Source of the DNA: JAHFLQ01 sp964432465
GTDB lineage: Bacteria; Patescibacteriota; Minisyncoccia; UBA6257; WO2-44-18
Length of the DNA: 10,707 nt
Assembly: GCA_964432465.1 (NCBI GenBank)
Contig: CAYSNI010000051.1
Span: 1-10,707, forward strand
Reading direction: 5' to 3'
Below the pieces are notes generated by a model that saw nothing but the letters and a program-made list of their open reading frames with translations, searched no databases and had not been told where the DNA came from. Below are positions 1-4,920 of this stretch, piece after piece (position 1 is the first letter of the stretch; each line of letters starts with the position of its first letter). Position numbers and translations under genes: made by a program.

Positions 1-251
1 ACCAAATACCCGCTGAAAAGACCGCCGAAGGCAAACTGCATCACATACGGCACCAGATAAGCTACTTTCTTCAAACCTAAATTAATTGATACAATACCAA
101 GCGCGATGATCACCAAATACGCGAGCAGAACAACGTTATCCAGCAGATAATCCACCCGCTTCAGGGTGAGGTTATCAAAAATAAAACCGCTAATCAGAAA
201 GGCGAAGCCTAGCGCGCGTTCGTGTTTCAGAAAAAACTCCTTAACTTTCAT
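1..251 (-). CDS. DUF2914-like membrane protein, N-terminal part (runs off window)
   Basis: The first 83 residues are present; the rest lies beyond the window edge. Three hydrophobic stretches are visible at about residues 14-28, 40-58 and 63-83, with polar linkers containing DNLTLKRVD and the segment MQFAFGGLFSG. From memory, this pattern matches the membrane-embedded N-terminal half of DUF2914 proteins common in Patescibacteria; that assignment is recall, not a search. The ATG at 249-251 follows AAAAGG directly, so there is no properly spaced Shine-Dalgarno site. A TAAACT hexamer 6 bases before the ATG could be a -10 of a leaderless transcript, but it is weak. It lies just downstream of the terminator of the 140-aa gene, so it is probably transcribed on its own. 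The function of the family is unknown to me. Confidence 0.6.
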   Translation of the reverse strand, partial: MKVKEFFLKHERALGFAFLISGFIFDNLTLKRVDYLLDNVVLLAYLVIIALGIVSINLGLKKVAYLVPYVMQFAFGGLFSGYL

Positions 252-274
252 CCTTTTAGTTTACCTTATTAAAT

Positions 275-299
275 AAAAAATGCCCCGATTTTCATCGGG
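275..299 (-). terminator. Rho-independent terminator of the 140-aa gene
   Basis: On the minus strand a 6-bp stem CCCGAT / ATCGGG with a GAAA tetraloop (arms 284-289 and 294-299) is followed by GGCA and then a six-base T run (275-280). It sits about a dozen bases after the stop codon of the gene at 311-733. Confidence 0.85.
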
Positions 300-310
300 A
301 CATTACTTGT

Positions 311-733
311 TTACTCAGCAACTTCCATCTTACCGTCGTGGAGTAGGTCGTAGTCCATTGTGTCTTCGCCGCACACGCGCCAGCCGTACCAGAAATCCCT
401 GGAGAGCTTCTCACGCTCGGCAAAGGGAATTTGGTTGTAGTGCTGATCAAAATAAGCTCGAGCCGCTCGCCAATAGGAGCAGGCAGTCTGCTGGTCAAAG
501 CCTCTCATATCCGCGATGTAATGGCTCTCCTCGTCATTCTCTTCGTTGACTCGACCAATGAGAAAAAAGAATTTTTCGGCGTTGCCTTTGACAAGATGGA
601 AAGAAGCCAGACCGCCGATACCATCACCATTAGAAACGGTGAAGGGGTCGAAGATCGCTCTTGCGCCATCTTGGAAAATGATCAAAACTTCGTCTTCAAC
701 AACATGAAACTCGCGCACCTCGGGATCTTTCAT
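311..733 (-). CDS. Hypothetical protein, 140 aa
   Basis: I do not recognise this protein. It is acidic and soluble-looking, with no signal peptide or membrane segment. The first half has alternating hydrophobic residues suggesting beta strands (EFHVVEDEVLIIFQDG). The second half is richer in aromatics (YWRAARAYFDQHY, RDFWYGWRVCGED) and probably helical. The ATG at 731-733 is well supported: GAGGAGAG lies about 3-9 bases upstream as a Shine-Dalgarno site, and a strong promoter lies about 30 bases upstream at 763-790. It is a single-gene unit with its own terminator at 275-299. It may be a small lineage-restricted protein; nothing in the neighbourhood fixes its role. Confidence 0.75.
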   Translation of the reverse strand: MKDPEVREFHVVEDEVLIIFQDGARAIFDPFTVSNGDGIGGLASFHLVKGNAEKFFFLIGRVNEENDEESHYIADMRGFDQQTACSYWRAARAYFDQHYNQIPFAEREKLSRDFWYGWRVCGEDTMDYDLLHDGKMEVAE

Positions 734-762
734 CCGCTCTCCTCACTCAAAGAACAAAGATT

Positions 763-790
763 ATTATACCAAAAATTTAGCGGACGTCAA
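763..790 (-). promoter_or_regulatory. Promoter of the 140-aa gene, -35 inside the greA 3' end
   Basis: Minus strand TTGACG (785-790), 16-base spacer, TATAAT (763-768). The -35 hexamer is made by the last codons of greA (Leu-Asp-Val). The expected start is near 756, giving a leader of about 20 bases that carries the GAGGAG ribosome binding site. Confidence 0.8.
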
Positions 791-1280
791 GGATTGTATA
801 TTCAAGCTGTCCGGCGGTGGTTTTGATATTTACGCTGTCCCCTTTTTTGTGACCTAAAAGCGCCGATCCCAATGGTGACTTGTGCGAGATGCGCCCCTTG
901 TCGGGATTTGTTTCCTGCGGACCGACAATTTGAAAAGTGAGCTTTTTGCCATTGGATTCAAGATCAACCGTGGAACCAAGCTGGATCTTGCCGGCGAATC
1001 CCGATCCCAACCTGATCACCGTCGCTCTCTTGATCTGATTCTCTAAATTCAAAATCTGGCGGTGTGTACCGCGTAGCTTCCCTTTTGCGTCCTTATATTC
1101 GGCATTCTCCGATCGGTCTCCGTAGTCAGCGGTACGCTTAGCTTCACCGGCGAGATGCGGAATGGCGGCCTTAAGTCGTTCCAGCTTTTCTTTGAGCTCT
1201 GCCAGTCCTTCCTTGGTGATCGGAATCGGACTGTTATCGCGCACCACCAGTTTTTCCAATCGCCTTTTCGGTATTTGCAT
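777..1280 (-). CDS. greA: Transcription elongation factor GreA
   Basis: A 167-aa GreA/GreB family protein, which rescues backtracked RNA polymerase by stimulating transcript cleavage through the secondary channel. The N-terminal coiled coil spans about residues 22-90 and carries the acidic tip motif GDRSENAEY (54-62), with D55 and E58 as the residues expected to coordinate magnesium in the polymerase active site. The C-terminal FKBP-like domain has the family landmarks SNGKKLTFQIVG, ISHKSPLGSALLGHKKGD and a final LEYTIL strand. The frame is open 30 codons further upstream, but I choose the ATG at 1278-1280. It gives the MQIPKRR start I recall from Parcubacteria GreA, and an extended -10 lies exactly 7 bases before it. 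The longer version would begin inside the upstream gene's 3' end and read through its terminator. There is no Shine-Dalgarno site, so the mRNA is predicted to be leaderless. Confidence 0.93.
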   Translation of the reverse strand: MQIPKRRLEKLVVRDNSPIPITKEGLAELKEKLERLKAAIPHLAGEAKRTADYGDRSENAEYKDAKGKLRGTHRQILNLENQIKRATVIRLGSGFAGKIQLGSTVDLESNGKKLTFQIVGPQETNPDKGRISHKSPLGSALLGHKKGDSVNIKTTAGQLEYTILDVR

Positions 1281-1287
1281 ACAAAAA

Positions 1288-1296
1288 ATTGTAGCA
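1288..1296 (-). promoter_or_regulatory. Extended -10 promoter of greA, leaderless
   Basis: Minus strand TG-C-TACAAT (TG at 1295-1296, hexamer 1288-1293), then 7 bases (TTTTTGT), then the ATG. No recognisable -35 is present. Transcription would start at or next to the A of the ATG. The element abuts the T run of the terminator at 1298-1320. Confidence 0.7.
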
Positions 1297-1297
1297 T

Positions 1298-1320
1298 AAA
1301 AAAGACCCCTTTCGAGGTCT
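1298..1320 (-). terminator. Rho-independent terminator of the 1324-1910 operon
   Basis: Minus strand AGACCTC / GGGGTCT stem with a GAAA loop (1303-1320), followed by a T run (1298-1303). One pair is a G-U wobble that exists only in the minus-strand RNA, supporting the direction. Confidence 0.85.
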
Positions 1321-1323
1321 TTG

Positions 1324-1683
1324 CTAATAAACTTGACGGATCTGCAATTGCCGAACATGCAAGGATCCAAAAATTCTACTTTGGGTATAGGTTACTTGGA
1401 CCGCGTCATTCACCGACACTGCTTCATAGAATTCTTCATAAACCGACATCCACGCGCGATCCTTTCCTACTGCCACTAATACTTTCCAGGTTTTGGGTCG
1501 AGGCACCATAGTCGCGGTTTTTTCCGAATAAACAATAACCGCGCGGGCCTCTTCAATTATTTTATCAGTGACCACTCCGAAACCTTCTCTTTCAGTCAGG
1601 CTCAGTGAATCAATCACAGTGATTACAATCAGACTGAGCACAAGGATGACGAAGACACCGAGAAGCAGATTTGTCATTTTCAT
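1324..1683 (-). CDS. Hypothetical single-pass membrane protein, 119 aa
   Basis: Residues about 5-25 form one hydrophobic helix (LLLGVFVILVLSLIVITVI). It is followed by a roughly 95-residue domain that looks like an all-beta fold: repeated short strands (GFGVVTDKII, ARAVIVY, WKVLVAVG, DAVQVTYTQ) and the segment RAWMSVYEEFYEAVSVNDAVQV. The likely topology is N-terminal anchor with the domain outside the membrane. The ATG overlaps the stop of the upstream gene in an ATGA junction (1680-1683), so the two are translationally coupled. GGAG lies 3 bases before this ATG and 9 bases before a second in-frame ATG two codons later, so the start could be at 1677. The terminator at 1298-1320 ends the operon. 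I do not recognise the family. Confidence 0.72.
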   Translation of the reverse strand: MKMTNLLLGVFVILVLSLIVITVIDSLSLTEREGFGVVTDKIIEEARAVIVYSEKTATMVPRPKTWKVLVAVGKDRAWMSVYEEFYEAVSVNDAVQVTYTQSRIFGSLHVRQLQIRQVY

Positions 1684-1910
1684 TCGCTCCGCTCTGGCGT
1701 CTCTTTTTCCCGCCTTAGGCCAGCGTACACGTCTAAAAGATGATTAAAAAGATCTTTCGTCCCAGCCTCGTCCAGCTCGGAAACGTTCTTCAATCCCCTC
1801 GCCCGCAGAAAATCCTTAGTTGCCGGAAAGGAGGAGTTGAGATCCTGAATCTCTTTTAAAGCCGTCTCCGCCTTCTTGAGAACGCCGGAAAGATCCACCG
1901 ATAAAGGCAC
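1680..1910 (-). CDS. Hypothetical small protein, about 76 aa
   Basis: A small charged protein with no signal or membrane segment. The N-terminal half looks helical (VLKKAETALKEIQDLN) and the C-terminal half has KDFLRARGLKNVSELDEAG and a helix LFNHLLDVYAGLRREKE. The frame can start at TTG 1914-1916, but GGAGG abuts that codon with no spacing. The GTG at 1908-1910 stands 6 bases after GGAGG, so I choose the GTG. It is the first gene of a two-gene operon: a consensus-like promoter lies at 1940-1968 and the stop overlaps the ATG of the membrane protein gene downstream. Co-translation suggests the two products act together, perhaps a soluble partner of the membrane-anchored protein, but this is inference. 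I do not recognise the family. Confidence 0.7.
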   Translation of the reverse strand: MPLSVDLSGVLKKAETALKEIQDLNSSFPATKDFLRARGLKNVSELDEAGTKDLFNHLLDVYAGLRREKETPERSE

Positions 1911-1939
1911 AATCAACCTCCTTATTTTTACTGTTAACC

Positions 1940-1968
1940 ATTATACAAGATTTATTATCATTTGTCAT
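1940..1968 (-). promoter_or_regulatory. Promoter of the two-gene hypothetical operon
   Basis: Minus strand ATGACA (1963-1968), 17-base spacer, TATAAT (1940-1945). The expected start is near 1933, leaving a leader of about 22 bases that ends in AAGGAGG before the start codon. Confidence 0.8.
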
Positions 1969-1997
1969 TATTCCAACTGCCAAAATAGCCGGGAAAT

Positions 1998-2023
1998 AAA
2001 AGACACCCTTACGGGTGTCTTTT
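1998..2023 (-). terminator. Rho-independent terminator of the cold-shock gene
   Basis: Perfect 11-bp stem AAAAGACACCC / GGGTGTCTTTT with a 4-base loop, about 14 bases after the csp stop codon. The arms carry the A and T runs themselves, so it could work in both directions, but only the minus strand has a gene leading into it. Confidence 0.88.
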
Positions 2024-2036
2024 ATTACGCAAACGC

Positions 2037-2234
2037 TTAAGCGCGCTCTACGTTGATCGCATTCTTGCCCTTAGGGCCTTCAGCGACTTCGAAAGAAACG
2101 GCGTCGCCAGCTTTCAGCTGATCGAACTCCACTCCCTTCAAATCTTTTGAATGGAAGAAAAGATCCTTCTCCGCACCTTCGTACGTGATGAATCCGAACC
2201 CCCGATCAGTTACATTCTTAATTGTACCTTTCAT
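2037..2234 (-). CDS. csp: Cold-shock domain protein, CspA family
   Basis: A 65-aa single cold-shock domain, the full length usual for CspA-type proteins. It is a five-stranded OB-fold that binds single-stranded RNA and DNA and acts as an RNA chaperone in the cytoplasm. RNP1 is GFGFI (residues 12-16) and RNP2 is LFFHS (25-29). The opening MKGTIKNVTDRGFGFI and the closing GPKGKNAINVERA are typical, the latter matching the 'GPKGxxAxNV' end of bacterial family members. The gene has its own near-consensus promoter and terminator. The leader is about 47 bases, longer than elsewhere in this window, yet I see no Shine-Dalgarno site before the ATG: the bases there are AATCAAAATCT. Leader structure may therefore govern translation, as is known for other csp mRNAs; that is inference here. 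Confidence 0.95.
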   Translation of the reverse strand: MKGTIKNVTDRGFGFITYEGAEKDLFFHSKDLKGVEFDQLKAGDAVSFEVAEGPKGKNAINVERA

Positions 2235-2287
2235 AGATTTTGATTAGATTTTCTGCAAGAAACTCGACTACATCTCTTCTGCCCAGA

Positions 2288-2316
2288 AGTATACACTATA
2301 GCATATATTTTGTCAA
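2288..2316 (-). promoter_or_regulatory. Near-consensus promoter of csp
   Basis: Minus strand TTGACA (2311-2316), 17-base spacer, TATACT (2288-2293). This is the strongest sigma-70-type promoter in the window. The expected start is near 2281, giving a roughly 47-base leader. Confidence 0.88.
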
Positions 2317-2321
2317 TAGAG

Positions 2322-2350
2322 CAATAAAACCCGCCTCAACGAAGCGGGTT
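2322..2350 (-). terminator. Rho-independent terminator of the deoxyribosyltransferase-like gene
   Basis: Minus strand stem CCCGCTTC / GAGGCGGG (8 bp, with one G-U pair in the minus-strand RNA) and a 3-base loop, followed by TTTTATT. The csp -35 begins six bases after it. Confidence 0.82.
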
Positions 2351-2362
2351 TTCTATTATCTC

Positions 2363-2812
2363 TTACCTCAACTTACGAAGTTCTTCTACCAGCTCCTCAA
2401 ACGAATGGCACACGCCATCACGTTCTTTTTCCTCATCATTCGCGAACTGATACATCACGTCCCAGCGCTTGGGATTATCCAGAAGAATGAACCCCGGCTT
2501 ACCCCTGCCGATGACATAGCCGAGCTCCAGATGTCCGGACTTTCCGGCCGGCAGGATGAGAATCGCAATGTCACAATTGTCCAGATGATACTTATCGAAA
2601 TGATAAACGTGACGCGCCGCGTAGCCCTTCAGCGCTTCCCGATAAGTCCGGCCGCGCGCTTTTTCGTACTCCCGCCACTTGTCGTCCGCTTCCGGACCGG
2701 CGGCGAACCAGTCATCAAAAACTTCATACCCAAGTTCGCGAAGTTTGTTCGCGAACTTGGGTATCTTCTTGTTTCTCAACGAGCCGATCAGATAGATCTT
2801 CTTCTTAGCCAC
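2363..2812 (-). CDS. Nucleoside 2-deoxyribosyltransferase-like protein
   Basis: 149 aa, resembling the nucleoside 2-deoxyribosyltransferase family (PF05014-like Rossmann-type fold), which transfers or hydrolyses the deoxyribosyl group of nucleosides. Supporting features: an N-terminal strand-loop KIYLIGSLRN (5-14), DDWFAAGPEAD (33-43), the LDNCDIAILILP strand (77-88) with acidic residues at the expected place, and GKSGHLELGYVIGRGKP (90-106), in which E96 matches the family's catalytic glutamate. The fold call is good; the substrate is not known, and some relatives act on modified or damaged nucleotides. The start is GTG at 2810-2812, with AAGGAGG 5 bases upstream. Codons 17-29 form a perfect 17-bp inverted repeat (see separate feature). 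The gene is flanked by its own promoter and terminator, so it is a single-gene unit. Confidence 0.82.
   Translation of the reverse strand: MAKKKIYLIGSLRNKKIPKFANKLRELGYEVFDDWFAAGPEADDKWREYEKARGRTYREALKGYAARHVYHFDKYHLDNCDIAILILPAGKSGHLELGYVIGRGKPGFILLDNPKRWDVMYQFANDEEKERDGVCHSFEELVEELRKLR
2726..2764 (-). repeat. Perfect 17-bp inverted repeat inside a coding region
   Basis: Arms 2726-2742 (ATACCCAAGTTCGCGAA on the plus strand) and 2748-2764 are exact reverse complements around a 5-base loop. Each arm holds the 8-bp palindrome TTCGCGAA. The repeat codes for residues 17-29 of the deoxyribosyltransferase-like protein. On the minus strand it is followed six bases later by a run of five T, giving a terminator-like shape near the start of the gene. 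Confidence 0.95.
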
Positions 2813-2852
2813 TATTCCTCCTTAGGAACAACCCCAGCTGTCTAACCCATAT

Positions 2853-2881
2853 AATCTAACCGACTCGACTGACAAGGTCAA
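2853..2881 (-). promoter_or_regulatory. Probable promoter of the deoxyribosyltransferase-like gene
   Basis: Minus strand TTGACC (2876-2881), 17-base spacer, TAGATT (2853-2858). The -10 has two mismatches to consensus. The -35 begins about ten bases after the stop of the GNAT gene, and the predicted leader ends in the AAGGAGG site. Confidence 0.55.
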
Positions 2882-2890
2882 TTACCAATT

Positions 2891-3373
2891 TCAAGCCCTT
2901 ATAAAAACCTTAAACCTGAGCAAGCCCGATAAAAGCTTCAGATATTTAGAATAATAAATCCACCGTCTTGGTTGGCTGCGGTGCAATATAAGCCGAAAGA
3001 GAATTCCGGCGGGAAGATTGGAATAAAGCGCCGGCTTAAATTGAAATTCCTCCGCTACATGAGCCACCGCTGGCGACTGAGTAAAGAAAAAGGCCCTACT
3101 CTTTACCTCCTTAAGTCGCTCGTAAATGCCAGAAAAGAGCTTTCGCAAATATCCCTGACCGCGGAATTCGGGGCTGATGTACAACGTGTGCACCTCCACC
3201 CAGTCACCGTGAAACGTCCAGGAGCCAAAAGCGGAAAGTTTTCCGTTTTCTTCAAAAACTATGGCGCGATTTTCATTAATAATCTCTTCCAACTCCGCAG
3301 GAGAATAGTATAAAAGTCCCAGTTCTTTTTTGGAAATATCCGAAACTATTTTAGCTAATTCTTTAGCAACCAC
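2891..3373 (-). CDS. GNAT-family N-acetyltransferase-like protein
   Basis: 160 aa. The central part matches the GNAT core: a beta strand and acetyl-CoA-binding motif A in VEVHTLYISPEFRGQGYLRKLF (59-80), with the pyrophosphate-binding loop RGQGY (71-75), followed by a helix and the strand SRAFFFTQ (92-99). The N-terminal part (SPAELEEIINENRAIVFEENGKLSAFGSW) gives the expected helix and strands. GNAT enzymes transfer an acetyl group from acetyl-CoA to an amine; the substrate here is not predictable. The basic, aromatic C-terminus (RRWIYYSKYLKLLSGLLRF) is unusual. The only possible early start is GTG at 3371-3373 and it has no Shine-Dalgarno site. It lies 15 bases after the stop of the protease gene, so it is probably cotranscribed with it and perhaps translated by reinitiation. 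Confidence 0.78.
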   Translation of the reverse strand: MVAKELAKIVSDISKKELGLLYYSPAELEEIINENRAIVFEENGKLSAFGSWTFHGDWVEVHTLYISPEFRGQGYLRKLFSGIYERLKEVKSRAFFFTQSPAVAHVAEEFQFKPALYSNLPAGILFRLILHRSQPRRWIYYSKYLKLLSGLLRFKVFIRA

Positions 3374-3388
3374 GATTGGTACGAAACT

Positions 3389-4159
3389 CTACTTTGTACG
3401 AGCCTCGTCACCCCAAAAAACGAATGTGAACACCTTGTCTCCATTGCCGAAATCACGTTCGTGCAAGGATGTCCGGCCATCTTTAGATCTCCTGATCTCT
3501 TTCCCCCACTCTCTAGCATCATCAAGATCGATATTCCGAGCCTTAGCCGACGATGACTGGCTCGCGGTAGCCGTCGCGTCTAAATGCTCATAAAGCGTCT
3601 CCAGCATTTCATAATCATGAAGGTTCGGGTGCTGGTTGGGATTTGGGTCATTAGAATAATCCATGCAGGTGCCGAGCGGCAAATTGCTAAAATTCTCATC
3701 CTGGTGATCCAGGCCGAAAATGTGGCCGACTTCCTGACACATCACTAGATTACGCCACGCGGAAGTATTGTACTGAGCGGTGGTGAAATAAGTGTCATTC
3801 ATTTTCACCGTGCCCTGCGTAATATGATTTCCGCTGGCCCAAATGGAGGCAACGCCCAGCCAGCCGTTCCGTCCGTACTTAGAATTACAAATTTCCGCCC
3901 GCCCGATCGTTGGCTTGCAGGTTTTTGGAGACGCCAATCCCGGGACGATGACCGTATCCAACATAGCGGACAAACTCCAGTCGCCGGATGCCGTCGCTAA
4001 GTAGCTGTCCCAAGTGGCAGAAAGATTATCGCCAAGCTTCAAATTAAACGGGCTAGCCGTTCTCCCCCAATGATAACCACCCCAGGAATGACTGGCGAAG
4101 GCGACCCCCGCTACCGAGCCGAGTAACAAAACAGCGACGATTAAAAAGATTTTTTTCAT
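3389..4159 (-). CDS. Secreted metzincin-like metalloprotease with variant zinc motif
   Basis: 256 aa from the chosen start. A signal peptide (MKKIFLIVAVLLLGSVAGVAFA) precedes a likely signal peptidase I cut before SHS, so the protein is exported. The metzincin core is CQEVGHIFGLDHQDE followed by a Met-turn CMDYS about 14 residues on, fitting HExxHxxGxxH except that the first zinc-ligand His is Gln (codon CAG). The catalytic Glu and the other two His are kept. Cysteines in PKTCKP, AEICNS, VMCQE and GTCMD could form disulfides. After the HPNLHDYEMLETLYEHLD helix comes a Ser/Ala linker and a C-terminal segment ending in DKVFTFVFWGDEARTK. I prefer the ATG at 4157-4159 to the GTG three codons earlier, because that GTG falls inside the -10 hexamer. 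The substrate is unknown. Confidence 0.85.
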   Translation of the reverse strand: MKKIFLIVAVLLLGSVAGVAFASHSWGGYHWGRTASPFNLKLGDNLSATWDSYLATASGDWSLSAMLDTVIVPGLASPKTCKPTIGRAEICNSKYGRNGWLGVASIWASGNHITQGTVKMNDTYFTTAQYNTSAWRNLVMCQEVGHIFGLDHQDENFSNLPLGTCMDYSNDPNPNQHPNLHDYEMLETLYEHLDATATASQSSSAKARNIDLDDAREWGKEIRRSKDGRTSLHERDFGNGDKVFTFVFWGDEARTK

Positions 4160-4166
4160 TTGAATC

Positions 4167-4194
4167 ACTATAACATAGTCCGTCGCATTTTCAA
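4167..4194 (-). promoter_or_regulatory. Promoter of the protease gene, leaderless
   Basis: Minus strand TTGAAA (4189-4194), 16-base spacer, TG-T-TATAGT (hexamer 4167-4172), then 7 bases to the ATG at 4157-4159. No Shine-Dalgarno site is present. It starts nine bases beyond the terminator of the lipoprotein gene. Confidence 0.75.
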
Positions 4195-4202
4195 CGACAA
4201 AA

Positions 4203-4227
4203 TAAAAAAACCGGCTAGCGCCGGTTT
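4203..4227 (-). terminator. Rho-independent terminator of the lipoprotein gene
   Basis: Perfect 8-bp stem AAACCGGC / GCCGGTTT with a 4-base loop, followed on the minus strand by a T run (4204-4210 complement, partly inside the stem). It ends five bases after the lipoprotein stop codon. Confidence 0.87.
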
Positions 4228-4231
4228 AAAA

Positions 4232-4789
4232 TCACTTCGTAGGCAAGACTCGCTTTTTGTAGCTGTTGTACTCTTCTTCGATTTTTTTACGACACTCATC
4301 TCGTTGCTCTTTTAGCTTAGCGAGCCGATCTTTCCAGGCTTGATAATCTTCTTGAAGAAAAACTTCTATGATTATCTCTCGGCAATAATCGGCAGAAACT
4401 TTGCTTCCAAAACTTGATTCGTCTCTCAGGTAAAAAGTTTCTGACTGAAATCCGCCATAATTTCTTGATAATCTAAATACTCTCAAGGAAGTATGGCGTT
4501 GAGAATCCTTACGCAGATTAACCTCTATCTTTTCTACTTCAGCGTACAAATAGCACACGCTAATGAAATAATTATTCAGAGTCTGGGCTTGAAAAACTAC
4601 CATGCCGGTCTTTGCGTCAAAGTAAGTAACCTCGACCAGGGGCAGATCCTCAAACTTTGGATCCTCTGCAGATCTCTTTACCTCGATTTCAGCCTTCTTA
4701 ATGTTCTGAACGGCAATCGGTTTATTAGGTGTCACCTTACAGCTGGCACACAAAGTCGAAAGGAAAATGACCCCCAACAACTGCTTCAT
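4232..4789 (-). CDS. Putative lipoprotein with C-terminal coiled coil
   Basis: 185 aa. The short N-terminus MKQLLGVIFLSTLCASC is a lipoprotein-type signal, with C17 the likely lipidated cysteine (residues -3 to -1 are CAS, an imperfect lipobox with Leu at -4). The middle (about 50-125) has alternating hydrophobic residues that suggest a beta domain (LVEVTYFDAKTGMVVFQAQ, SLRVFRLSRNY). The end (about 145-182) is a highly charged helix, WKDRLAKLKEQRDECRKKIEEE, likely a coiled coil. I do not recognise the family. The ATG is supported by AGGAG 8 bases upstream and a promoter at 4818-4846. The gene is AT-rich like the neighbouring uvrA2 and unlike the protease downstream. Its role at the cell surface is unknown. 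Confidence 0.75.
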   Translation of the reverse strand: MKQLLGVIFLSTLCASCKVTPNKPIAVQNIKKAEIEVKRSAEDPKFEDLPLVEVTYFDAKTGMVVFQAQTLNNYFISVCYLYAEVEKIEVNLRKDSQRHTSLRVFRLSRNYGGFQSETFYLRDESSFGSKVSADYCREIIIEVFLQEDYQAWKDRLAKLKEQRDECRKKIEEEYNSYKKRVLPTK

Positions 4790-4817
4790 GAATATGCTCC
4801 TAATAAGGACTGGAGGA

Positions 4818-4846
4818 ATAGTAATTCAAATCTTTGAATAAATCAA
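4818..4846 (-). promoter_or_regulatory. Probable promoter of the lipoprotein gene
   Basis: Minus strand TTGATT (4841-4846), 17-base spacer, TACTAT (4818-4823). A leader of about 22 bases then carries TTAGGAG before the ATG. Confidence 0.6.
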
Positions 4847-4920
4847 AAGGCGCGTTGAGCACGCCCCGACCGCCGGTCGAAGGCTCGAATTATATAGTCG
4901 TTACCTCCACAATCGCATAA

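Noticed and set aside
1281..1370. 30-codon N-terminal extension of GreA
   Set aside because: It overlaps the 3' end and terminator of the upstream gene and is unlike GreA N-termini; the promoter 7 bases before the internal ATG supports the short form.
2240..2845. 201-aa plus-strand open frame
   Set aside because: Antisense shadow of the deoxyribosyltransferase-like gene; it runs through a terminator and two promoters and resembles no protein I know.
2838..2900. Terminator for the protease-GNAT unit
   Set aside because: I found no stem followed by a T run after the GNAT stop codon; the region holds the next gene's promoter instead.
4850..4885. GC-rich hairpin CGACC-GCC-GGTCG between uvrA2 and the lipoprotein promoter as a terminator
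   Set aside because: The stem is short and no T run follows on the minus strand directly; it is also upstream of the lipoprotein promoter and downstream of the uvrA2 stop, so a termination role is possible but not supported enough to annotate.
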